DNA of 64,000 nucleotides from CAYMSO01 sp964393185 (GTDB taxonomy: Bacteria > Patescibacteriota > Dojkabacteria > J137). Below the pieces are notes generated by a model. It was not told where the DNA came from, searched no databases, and saw only the letters and a program-made list of their open reading frames with translations. A program made the translations under genes and the position numbers. The DNA lies in assembly GCA_964393185.1 (NCBI GenBank), contig CAYMSO010000001.1, positions 91,765 to 155,764 of the forward strand, written 5' to 3'. Numbering within the stretch: position 1 is the first letter of the stretch; each line of letters opens with the position of its first letter. Of the stretch, positions 17,135-24,679 are shown one piece after another.

Positions 17135-17163
17135 TTGCAAAGTTTTATTACTAAATTTATAAT
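17135..17163 (+). promoter_or_regulatory. Promoter for the poly-Cys leader
   Basis: TTGCAA (17135-17140), 17-nt spacer, perfect TATAAT (17158-17163). The leader ATG at 17170 is 7 nt past the -10 box, so transcription should begin at the start codon and the leader mRNA would be leaderless. Confidence 0.7.
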
Positions 17164-17169
17164 CAAGCT

Positions 17170-17217
17170 ATGAAAAATAAAAATGTAGCTTTAAATTGCT
17201 GTTGTACTTCCGAATAA
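17170..17217 (+). CDS. Poly-cysteine leader peptide (leader I, 15 aa)
   Basis: ATG 17170 to TAA 17217 encodes MKNKNVALNCCCTSE with three consecutive Cys codons (TGC TGT TGT, 17197-17205). It lies between a strong promoter and an intrinsic terminator, upstream of a PIG-L gene and cysS. Poly-Cys leaderless short ORFs are known as cysteine-responsive attenuators in mycobacteria; function here is inferred from layout. When Cys-tRNA is scarce, ribosomes would pause on the Cys run and allow read-through into cysS. Confidence 0.7.
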   Translation: MKNKNVALNCCCTSE

Positions 17218-17270
17218 TTGGGAGTTAAGCTACGTGTTTTTTAGAATAAGCTCCCTAGGGAGTTTTTTTA
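17206..17270 (+). promoter_or_regulatory. Attenuator I (cysteine attenuator)
   Basis: Segment 1 ACTTCC (17206-17211), the two codons after the Cys run, can pair with segment 2 GGGAGT (17220-17225). Segment 2 can instead pair with segment 3 (17249-17255, ending CTCCC). Segment 3 pairs with segment 4 GGGAG (17258-17262), followed by seven T, to terminate. A ribosome paused on the Cys codons would cover segment 1 and release segment 2, the textbook antitermination geometry. Confidence 0.65.
17248..17270 (+). terminator. Intrinsic terminator of leader I
   Basis: The stem AAGCTCC/GGAGTTT around CTAG is followed by a T-rich run through 17269. It lies 25 nt before the ATG of the PIG-L gene. Confidence 0.7.
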
Positions 17271-17294
17271 TTTTTTACTTTTAAAGTTTTGCAT

Positions 17295-18098
17295 ATGGAA
17301 TATTTAGTCTTTTTATTTATAGTGATAGTAATTTTGATTTTATTGGTTTATATGTTCATTATTTATAATCTACATGATTTTAGTATGCCTCAAATAAAAA
17401 TTTCGGATTTAAAGACAAATAAAAACAAAACTAAGGTGCTTTTTGTTTTTCCACACCCAGATGATGAAGTTTTTTCTTCTGGAGGATTAATGAGAAAGCT
17501 ATCTAAAGACAAAAGGTTTGAAGTTTTTGTATTAAGCATTACTCAAGGAGAAAAAGGCAAAGAGCTCTTAAAAATAACCGATAATGAATTAGCAAAAATT
17601 AGAGAAACTGAGTATTATCAGGCATTAAAAAAAATAGGTTCGAAAAATAATTTAATGTGGAAGTATGGAGATGGAAATCTAATAAATCAGCAAGAAGATC
17701 TGAAAAATGAACTTTCTGAATATATTTCTAAACAGCAGTTTGATCTTGTAGTAACTTTTGAAAGGACCGGAATGTATGGGCATAAAGATCATGTAGTGTT
17801 ATCAAAAATCATCAATCAAATTTCTAAAGAATTGAAGAGATTTAGAGTGCTTTACTCTACACTTCCGAAAAAAATAGAAGATAGATATAACCCTAAACAT
17901 AGAATTAAAGACTTGCAGCTCGAGCAATTTGATTATAACCAACAACCTGAATTTAGATTTTTTGTCGGAAAGTCTATTTTTTTAAAATATATAGCTTTAA
18001 GAGCGTATAAATCACAAAATTTATCGCATTTTTTGCCTTTATGGGCTAAGATTTTATTAATGCCGTACGAATACTATACCTATAAATACGAAGATTGA
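17295..18098 (+). CDS. Membrane-anchored PIG-L (LmbE) family deacetylase
   Basis: 267 aa from ATG 17295; a TTG two codons upstream is also in frame. Residues 3-25 are a membrane anchor. The PIG-L zinc site is clear: VFPHPDDEVFSSGG (H-P-D-D-E) and later GHKDHVVLS (H-x-x-H). The family removes acetyl from GlcNAc-type sugars or from thiol precursors (MshB, BshB). Here the substrate is unknown, but the Cys attenuator and the adjacent cysS make a link to cysteine or thiol metabolism worth considering. It is followed after 50 nt by cysS, with no terminator between. Confidence 0.85.
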   Translation: MEYLVFLFIVIVILILLVYMFIIYNLHDFSMPQIKISDLKTNKNKTKVLFVFPHPDDEVFSSGGLMRKLSKDKRFEVFVLSITQGEKGKELLKITDNELAKIRETEYYQALKKIGSKNNLMWKYGDGNLINQQEDLKNELSEYISKQQFDLVVTFERTGMYGHKDHVVLSKIINQISKELKRFRVLYSTLPKKIEDRYNPKHRIKDLQLEQFDYNQQPEFRFFVGKSIFLKYIALRAYKSQNLSHFLPLWAKILLMPYEYYTYKYED

Positions 18099-18148
18099 AA
18101 TAGCAACGTATCCAAATTTAATATGAGATAAAACTTAATAACTTAACT

Positions 18149-19528
18149 ATGTTAAAAATATATAACACTTTAGGAAAATCTCTACAGGAGTTTAAACCTG
18201 TCAATAATAATCAGGTTGGGATGTATGCGTGTGGCCCCACAGTATACGATTATGCGCATATAGGACACGGCAGAAAATACGTAATGGATGATTTAATAAA
18301 AAGAGCACTGGAGTTTTTGGGCTACAGTGTTAAATTAGTAATGAATATTACCGATGTTGGCCATTTGGTTTCCGATGGCGATGAGGGAGAAGATAAACTA
18401 GAAAAGGGCGCAAAAAAAGCAGGAAAAACAGTTTGGGAGGTTGCAGAATTCTTTACACAAGACTTTCATCAAATGCAAAAATTACTCAATATTTCTGCTC
18501 CAGATGTAGAAAGTAAAGCTACAGATCATATTCAGGAGCAAATACAACAGATACAAAAACTCTTTACAAATGGCTATGCGTACGATACACCCGAAGCAGT
18601 TTACTTCGATACAAATAAATTTGAAAATTATGGAGAACTTTTTGGACAAAAAGTATCAGAAAAATTAGTTGGCGTTAGGGACGAGGTAAGAACGGATAGT
18701 GCAAAAAGAAACCCAGCTGATTTTGTTCTTTGGTTTAAGAAAGTAGGACATTATAAAGATCATATTATGTTTTGGCAAAGTCCATGGGGAGATGGATTCC
18801 CTGGATGGCATATTGAATGTTCGGCAATGAGTATAAAATATCTTGGTGACCAGTTCGATATTCATACAGGCGGGGTAGATCATATCTCTGTTCATCATAC
18901 AAACGAAATTGCACAAGCTGAAGGGGCAACAGATAAAAAGCCATTCGTTAGGTACTGGATACATCACGAATTTATTACCATAGATGGTCAAAAAATGAGC
19001 AAGAGCCTTGATAATTTTATTCGAGTAGAAGATATTAAACAGAAAGGATTTAATCCATTAGCTTTAAGATATTTCTTCATGCAAGCTCACTACCGGTCTA
19101 AACAGAACTTTACTTGGGAATCTTTAGAGGCAGCTCAAAAAGCCTATGACAGACTATTAAAATTCTTATCTAATATTAAGCAAAAAGGTAAAATTGATGA
19201 CTATTTTAAACAAAAGTTTGTAGCTGCGTTAGAGGATGATTTTAATATGCCTAAAGCATTAGCAGTGCTGTGGGAAGTAGTAGCATCTTCAATCGATGAG
19301 CAGAATAAACTTGCAACAATTTTGGACTTTGATAAAGTGCTAGGACTAGATTTAAAGAATCAGGTTTTAAAGTTTAAGTCGAGCGAGCTTGAGGAGATAC
19401 CACCAGAGGTACTGGCTCTTATCGCAGAAAGAGATAAAGCAAGACAACAAAAAGACTGGCAGACGGCAGATAAAATACGTAATTTGATCAAAGAGAAATT
19501 TGGGATAAACGTTACAGATAAGAAATAG
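18149..19528 (+). CDS. cysS: Cysteinyl-tRNA synthetase
   Basis: 459 aa, full length for CysRS. Class I signatures are HIGH at 37-40 (YDYAHIGHGR) and KMSKS at 282-286. Zinc ligands C28, C224, H249 and E253 are in place. It charges tRNA-Cys in the cytoplasm. The full length and the C-terminal helical/anticodon region argue against MshC, the shorter mycothiol ligase homologue. It lies behind the PIG-L gene in a transcript that would start at the poly-Cys leader, so attenuation would adjust CysRS level to Cys-tRNA supply. Confidence 0.96.
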   Translation: MLKIYNTLGKSLQEFKPVNNNQVGMYACGPTVYDYAHIGHGRKYVMDDLIKRALEFLGYSVKLVMNITDVGHLVSDGDEGEDKLEKGAKKAGKTVWEVAEFFTQDFHQMQKLLNISAPDVESKATDHIQEQIQQIQKLFTNGYAYDTPEAVYFDTNKFENYGELFGQKVSEKLVGVRDEVRTDSAKRNPADFVLWFKKVGHYKDHIMFWQSPWGDGFPGWHIECSAMSIKYLGDQFDIHTGGVDHISVHHTNEIAQAEGATDKKPFVRYWIHHEFITIDGQKMSKSLDNFIRVEDIKQKGFNPLALRYFFMQAHYRSKQNFTWESLEAAQKAYDRLLKFLSNIKQKGKIDDYFKQKFVAALEDDFNMPKALAVLWEVVASSIDEQNKLATILDFDKVLGLDLKNQVLKFKSSELEEIPPEVLALIAERDKARQQKDWQTADKIRNLIKEKFGINVTDKK

Positions 19529-19576
19529 CCGCCATCAATGGGTATCATGGTATAATTGAAAGTTTAAAATTATAAC

Positions 19577-20566
19577 TTGAACAACCCTTTGTATTTAACT
19601 GGCGGTTACCCTGATTTACTTGCAATTTACGGGGCATATATAGAAAGTAGACTTAGTATAGGTGGCAACTTATTACTGCATCTCGACAACGACTCCGAGG
19701 TAACTGATTTAGAACAACATTTTATAGCCAATCTCAAAAAAGGAATGTCGCTAAGTTTTTTAGTTAATCAATACACTTTTCATGGTCTAAAATATTATCT
19801 GCGAGAATTTTTCTTACAGTTTTTAGAAGCACAAAATATCACTACAATAAACTTTTATGGCTTCGACGTTTCTAAACTAAATTTTGACTATAGCCTGTAC
19901 ACTGACCTATTCAACAGCCAGCACCTGGCAAATATTATGTATAATATTCGAAATGCAATCCACTGCAATCACTCCTTACTCAAGGATCCACATTTGGATT
20001 CTCACAGAAAAGAACAACCATTTTCGGAAGTATTTAATCGATTGAGTGCAGGAACGAACACTGCTGCAGAAGTATTAAGCTGGGTTCATATACTCGAACA
20101 CGCAATGAAACCTGAATTTGAACCTGTGATTATGGCTAAAATACTTGCATGTACTAATCTGCAAGCCTTAGCTGATATTAAGCTTATGGTGGGAATTCGA
20201 AGTTTGTTAGAACACTATGCAGGTATTAACTTGAATTTAGAAGGATTAAACCAATGCGCAAGATCAGGTCTTACTTCGAAAATGATTCAAGAAATTAAGA
20301 AGCAAAAAGGTTTGATGTGTCCAGCTAATCGATTACCCTTGGGCGAAACCACTACTTTAATCCAAGAAAAGATTCCTAATGTACAAAATCCTAATCTATC
20401 TGCAATGGAAAGATTTGATAGATTAATAGGATCCGCAGTTCAACAAATTACAGAACAAATACGCAACCACCCAGAATTTGCCGAACTACTCGAAATAATG
20501 ACTGGAGATAATCGAACTGAATTAGATATGCTCAATGGCCAATTTCCTAATGACTTTGGCATGTAA
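19577..20566 (+). CDS. Unknown protein, TTG start
   Basis: 329 aa. The only in-frame start after the upstream stop is TTG 19577. A TATAAT lies about 25 nt upstream. The sequence is mostly helical and soluble with no recognised domain. Notable is a His-rich centre (NAIHCNHSLLKDPHLDSHRKE, split by a leucine helix, and VHILEHAMKPE) that could bind metal, but no family motif supports that. It follows cysS by 48 nt and may be part of the same transcription unit. Confidence 0.55.
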   Translation: MNNPLYLTGGYPDLLAIYGAYIESRLSIGGNLLLHLDNDSEVTDLEQHFIANLKKGMSLSFLVNQYTFHGLKYYLREFFLQFLEAQNITTINFYGFDVSKLNFDYSLYTDLFNSQHLANIMYNIRNAIHCNHSLLKDPHLDSHRKEQPFSEVFNRLSAGTNTAAEVLSWVHILEHAMKPEFEPVIMAKILACTNLQALADIKLMVGIRSLLEHYAGINLNLEGLNQCARSGLTSKMIQEIKKQKGLMCPANRLPLGETTTLIQEKIPNVQNPNLSAMERFDRLIGSAVQQITEQIRNHPEFAELLEIMTGDNRTELDMLNGQFPNDFGM

Positions 20567-20650
20567 AAATAAGTTTATTTTGTAAATTAAACTTGGTATG
20601 ATTAAGTAAGTATTCTTTCAGGATATATTTATTCATGATATAATTATTAC

Positions 20651-20920
20651 ATGGAAAAAGGTCAAGAAGGCGGTCAAGAGAAGATGCAAGAGATACAATC
20701 TCTTGCTCAAATGTTAGGACCTCTAATTCAACAGTTTCAGGAAGTTCCTAATCCGCCAGATAAACTAAAGATAGTTCTTCAAATATTGGAAGTGCTTGCG
20801 AGATTAAAGGAATTATTTGCGGAAGTCGGGCAACCAGATGCATATAATAAACAATTTGGTCAATTAGAAGCACAAATGCAACAGATAGCAGGTCAATTAC
20901 AAGGCGCTGCAGAGGGTTAA
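20651..20920 (+). CDS. Small Gln-rich helical protein
   Basis: 89 aa, not recognised. It is predicted to be almost entirely helical, with leucine heptads between residues 15 and 80. Its core (DKLKIVLQILEVLARLKELF, then AYNKQFGQLEAQMQQI) aligns with that of the next gene (DQIKILEQLYHNLVILKKEM, then EYSKQFDKMEKSLNEI), so the two are tandem paralogues. A TATAAT about 14 nt upstream of the ATG suggests its own promoter. Confidence 0.6.
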   Translation: MEKGQEGGQEKMQEIQSLAQMLGPLIQQFQEVPNPPDKLKIVLQILEVLARLKELFAEVGQPDAYNKQFGQLEAQMQQIAGQLQGAAEG

Positions 20921-20929
20921 ATATAAACT

Positions 20930-21208
20930 ATGAAAAAAGAATTAATTCAGTCTACAAAATTATTATCAAAACTAATCAAATTAGATATTCCTTTGATTGA
21001 TCAAATAAAAATTTTAGAACAACTTTATCACAATCTTGTAATTCTAAAAAAAGAGATGCCGGCCGACGAATATTCAAAACAATTTGATAAAATGGAGAAA
21101 AGTCTCAACGAGATTATTGAAGAAATTACTAATCCTAAACTTATTAATGAACTAATCACAAAGATTAATGAGTTGCTAAAGTCAGATATTGTAAAGAAGT
21201 TAAAGTGA
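20930..21208 (+). CDS. Small Lys/Leu-rich helical protein (paralogue)
   Basis: 92 aa, separated from its paralogue by 9 nt. It is helical with leucine/isoleucine heptads and no transmembrane segment. The shared Q/K-Q-F-D/G-x-L/M-E core identifies the duplication. The charge differs: it is lysine-rich, whereas the first copy is Gln/Glu-rich, so the two might form a heteromeric coiled coil (inference). Its 3' end overlaps the 3' end of gatA by 9 nt. Confidence 0.6.
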   Translation: MKKELIQSTKLLSKLIKLDIPLIDQIKILEQLYHNLVILKKEMPADEYSKQFDKMEKSLNEIIEEITNPKLINELITKINELLKSDIVKKLK

Positions 21209-22612
21209 ATTACTTTCAACTAAGCCGAAAATAGTTTCTTCCTCGAATTTTCTTGCCATTATCTGCATTCCAATTGGTAAGCCATTAGAATTTAATCCCA
21301 AAGGAACACTTAACGCAGGTATGCCTGCAAGATTCGCAGTTACAGTAAACACATCAACCAGGTACATTTGTACAGGATCGGCTGATTTCTCGCCAAGTTT
21401 AAAAGCTGGAGTTGGAGAAACAGCTCCAATTAATATATCTACATCTTCAAATACTTTATCGAATTCTTGTTTTATTTTGGTCCTGACCAGACTTGCCTTC
21501 AAATAAAATTTATCTCCATAGCCAGCACTCAAACAATATGTACCAATCATAATTCGTCTTTTTACTTCATCCTCCATAAACTTGCTTCTGGATTCAATCA
21601 AATTTTCTGTATAGTTATCGCTGACTTTTTTCCCAAATCTTACACCATCATATTTTGCTCTGTTTGAAGAAATTTCTGAAGGTACGAGCACGTAATAAAC
21701 AGCCAGACCATATTTAAGCACGGGCATAGAAATTTCTTTTATTACAAATCCTTTAGATTTATAGCTATCGATTTTGTCAAAAATTGCATCTCTAATGTCT
21801 ATATCTACATCTTCAGTTAGAAATTCTTTGAGTATACCGATCACTGGTTTTTCTATTCTCTTTGTATTTACTAATTCTTGATCATACGTAGTTGCATCAT
21901 TTATGTCTCTACCTTTCATGATTTTTTGAAGTAATTCTATATCTTCAAGATGCCTTGCAAAAAAACCGGGTGTATCAAAAGAGGATCCCATAGGTGAAAT
22001 GCCGTATCTCGAATTACTACCATATGTTGGTTTTAGTCCGTACAATCCGCAAAAAGACGCTGGTAACCTAACAGAACCTCCAGTATCTGTTCCCAAAGAG
22101 AAAAAACCTACTCCGGAAGCCAAACTTGCTGCTGAACCAGAACTAGACCCACCTGGAGTTCTTGTCAAATCATAAGGGTTTTTGGTAGGACCAAAACCAG
22201 AGTTTTCCCCGCTCCCACCAAATCCCCAAGGATCTGAATTGCATTTTCCTATCAAAATAGCTCCTTCGTCCATACATTTTTGAACTACTGTAGCTGTGTA
22301 TGGCGCAACAAAATCTTCCATTAATCTAGAAGAGCTAGTTGTTTTTGTATTTTTGACTAAATATAAATCCTTCACGGTAAACGGAATACCTGCAAGTTCT
22401 CCTACGTCTTCTCCATTTGCAATCTTTCTGTCTATTTCTTTGGCATCTTCGATTGCGCTATCAAGAATAGTTATAAAGGCGTTTAGATCTTTATTTATTT
22501 GATGAGCAAGTTCAAGATGTTGCCTCACCAGATCTTCTGCTTTAAGCTTACCGTTTGTAATTTTGCCAACAGTTGATTTGATATTTTCTACATTTGGAAT
22601 GTTAATTTTCAT
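21200..22612 (-). CDS. gatA: Glu-tRNA(Gln)/Asp-tRNA(Asn) amidotransferase subunit A
   Basis: 470 aa. Amidase-signature enzyme that releases ammonia from glutamine for transamidation of mischarged tRNAs. The Ser-cisSer-Lys triad is visible: FTVKDLY (Lys), TPGGSSSGSAASLASG and GTDTGGSVRLPASFCGLYGLKPTYG. The C-terminal PALSVPLGLNSNGLPIGMQIM is typical of GatA. gatB and gatC are not adjacent, which is unusual compared with the gatCAB operon of many bacteria. A tRNA-Gln gene lies 3.7 kb away. Confidence 0.93.
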   Translation of the reverse strand: MKINIPNVENIKSTVGKITNGKLKAEDLVRQHLELAHQINKDLNAFITILDSAIEDAKEIDRKIANGEDVGELAGIPFTVKDLYLVKNTKTTSSSRLMEDFVAPYTATVVQKCMDEGAILIGKCNSDPWGFGGSGENSGFGPTKNPYDLTRTPGGSSSGSAASLASGVGFFSLGTDTGGSVRLPASFCGLYGLKPTYGSNSRYGISPMGSSFDTPGFFARHLEDIELLQKIMKGRDINDATTYDQELVNTKRIEKPVIGILKEFLTEDVDIDIRDAIFDKIDSYKSKGFVIKEISMPVLKYGLAVYYVLVPSEISSNRAKYDGVRFGKKVSDNYTENLIESRSKFMEDEVKRRIMIGTYCLSAGYGDKFYLKASLVRTKIKQEFDKVFEDVDILIGAVSPTPAFKLGEKSADPVQMYLVDVFTVTANLAGIPALSVPLGLNSNGLPIGMQIMARKFEEETIFGLVESNSL

Positions 22613-22733
22613 AGATTATTTTGATTTTGCAATATTTTTGAACCACCGGAACTAAATAAGTCTTAAAGTAAGATGGTTTGTTAAATCATACAGTAGTATA
22701 CAACATATGATCAGAAAATTTTATCACAGAAGA

Positions 22734-23618
22734 TTATAATATGTTGTTTAAATCTTCTTGAAAGAAAGACATAATACTATCTTCATATTGTATTACTAAA
22801 AAAGTAATAATTAGAAGCAATATTAGAATTATTATGTAAGCCACGATTGTCGTTCCACTATTATCCTCAGTTTGTTTATTGCTTGCTGTTTCTTCTACTA
22901 AATTTTTATCTGGGATCACTGTTTTTGATGTTAATGCCTGATTATTTAATTCATTTTTATTTTCTATGCTTACTTCTTGAGCATTACTTATTTTTGGTTC
23001 TTTCTTATCGAGAGCAGCTCCTGTCATATTGCTATTCTGAGGCACCTCTGGAATGAATGGTTGGTTTGGGTTTACAGGCTTGCCTTCTACAAACATTCTT
23101 ACTCCCTTTGTTGGCATTTCCCCTCTTGCCTTATCTAAAAATATATCGCTTTCCGCATTTTCGGATCTTACCACTTCCAGAAGTCTATGTTGCTCTTTTA
23201 AAGGATCGTCCCCATTGCCATTTTCGCCTTCTACTGGCATTGGTGAATTTTGCATTGGCTCTTGAACAGTCTGCAAATCAACGATACTAGCTGCTGATTG
23301 TCCTGTACTGTGTTGACTAACCTGGTTGTTTGTTTGTGGATTTAGTTCCTGCTCTGGCGCTCCACTGTTCTGAATATTTTCTACGATGTTTACACTATTA
23401 GCATTCACAGGTATTGCTGAGGGATTTAGTTGAGTATCTGTCTTTGCTGTATTATTAATTACTGGTTGTGTTGATTGATTGTTTGCTACGGAATTTTGCA
23501 TATTCTGAATTAGAGGGTTTGTTTCGTCCTCCGATACATTCGGCAGAGAATTATTTTTGTTTTGCTGGAACTTGTTGAGTATATCTTTTAAATTATCCTG
23601 TTTTTGTTGATCTGCCAT
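22734..23618 (-). CDS. Tail-anchored protein with disordered N-terminus
   Basis: 294 aa, not recognised. Residues 1-250 are rich in Asn, Gln, Pro and Ser and appear disordered. One hydrophobic segment (about 255-278, TIVAYIIILILLLIITFLVI) is followed by about 16 residues, so it is either tail-anchored with a cytoplasmic N-domain or an inverted single-pass protein. The composition is like the N-terminal part of the SLOG-like protein at 5756-7546. Confidence 0.55.
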   Translation of the reverse strand: MADQQKQDNLKDILNKFQQNKNNSLPNVSEDETNPLIQNMQNSVANNQSTQPVINNTAKTDTQLNPSAIPVNANSVNIVENIQNSGAPEQELNPQTNNQVSQHSTGQSAASIVDLQTVQEPMQNSPMPVEGENGNGDDPLKEQHRLLEVVRSENAESDIFLDKARGEMPTKGVRMFVEGKPVNPNQPFIPEVPQNSNMTGAALDKKEPKISNAQEVSIENKNELNNQALTSKTVIPDKNLVEETASNKQTEDNSGTTIVAYIIILILLLIITFLVIQYEDSIMSFFQEDLNNIL

Positions 23619-23807
23619 AGTTTTTTTGTAAGAACTAAAAACATTCTAGCAGTTAATTATTTGCGATTGTAGTTTTTTGTTTTTACATAAACTAAAAATT
23701 TATGACTAAGAGCTATGGATTAAAGTTAGATATAAATATGATTTGCTTGATAACATAAAGCTATGGATATATTTTGTGATTTTTTACTTAAGAAAAAAGA
23801 ATTACTA

Positions 23808-23840
23808 ATGCGGGGACCGATTTAAAATCGGTCCCCGCAT
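23808..23840. terminator. Long GC-rich palindrome, probable terminator
   Basis: Sixteen bases (ATGCGGGGACCGATTT) are followed after one base by their exact reverse complement. It lies just beyond the stop at 23859 and is strikingly GC-rich for this region. Its centre GATTTTAAAATC and GCGGG flanks resemble the palindrome at 46289-46318. Confidence 0.6.
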
Positions 23841-23858
23841 AGATTAGATTCTACAGAA

Positions 23859-24245
23859 TTATTTCTTTGCAGCTTTTTTCTTCTTTACAACTTCTCCTTC
23901 AACAGACTTATTTTCAGACACATCGGATTTATTTAATTTTTCGTCAACATTTTCTGCTAATTCCTTTGCCTCTTTTGCTACTCTATCTCTAGCTCTGCTC
24001 AAGCTTTGATTTACTATAGCTCTATTTTGGATATACATTCCATATCCTACAAATAGAACACCTGTTCCAATCACAATATTCCAAAATCTATACAAACCGT
24101 AAGAATCTAGCGCTAAAACATCTCCTATCAAATCTTGCTCTAGCAAACCTACAAAGAAGAAATGAATTGAAAGACCAATCAAAATTAATGTGCTTAAAAC
24201 AGTTATTGATGTTCGATCTTGCAAAAACTTCTTAATTTGGTCCAT
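23859..24245 (-). CDS. Two-TM membrane protein with Lys-rich tail
   Basis: 128 aa. Transmembrane segments lie at about 13-35 and 51-73, followed by a charged helix and a C-terminal tail ending KKKKAAKK. No family is recognised. It is followed by the strong palindromic terminator at 23808-23840, suggesting a single-gene transcript. Confidence 0.55.
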   Translation of the reverse strand: MDQIKKFLQDRTSITVLSTLILIGLSIHFFFVGLLEQDLIGDVLALDSYGLYRFWNIVIGTGVLFVGYGMYIQNRAIVNQSLSRARDRVAKEAKELAENVDEKLNKSDVSENKSVEGEVVKKKKAAKK

Positions 24246-24379
24246 TAAAATTATTTTAAAATATTAAATTATAAATTTGATACTAAAGAAATTTGTATCT
24301 TTTATAAATACTAACACAACAAATTTTCTTGTACAACCATCTAGTAGAAACAATTCTATCTATATATAATTAATATATA

Positions 24380-24598
24380 CTATTCAGAACAAGTACTTCC
24401 CTCCGCTGAGTGCAAACCAAAGCATAAATACTTACAGTTTTGCTCACTGGTACAAGAAATTTTTAATTCTATTCCATCACATTTATGAATGCAATCACTA
24501 TCTTCTGTTTTATCTACTTGATAGTAATTAGATTTATACATGAGTAATACTCCAGCAAAAAGCACTATCAAAAAAATTATTAGCGATGTTTTACTCAT
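24380..24598 (-). CDS. Small exported or anchored Cys-rich protein
   Basis: 72 aa. A hydrophobic signal or anchor (4-21) is followed by a 50-residue domain with six cysteines at 36, 40, 49, 55, 59 and 70. The two CxxxC pairs (36/40 and 55/59) suggest a small disulfide-bonded fold. It is unrecognised, and I do not assign a toxin or signal role. The DsbA-like protein elsewhere in the window is a plausible oxidase for it. Confidence 0.5.
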   Translation of the reverse strand: MSKTSLIIFLIVLFAGVLLMYKSNYYQVDKTEDSDCIHKCDGIELKISCTSEQNCKYLCFGLHSAEGSTCSE

Positions 24599-24679
24599 AA
24601 CTAAATATTGTATTTTTTAAATAATCTCATTTAGAATAATCTAGCTAAAGTATTTTACCTAAGAATCTAATTAAATCAA

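Noticed and set aside
18149..19528. cysS as the mycothiol ligase MshC
   Set aside because: It is full length with normal HIGH, KMSKS and zinc sites and a C-terminal domain, so it is an ordinary CysRS.
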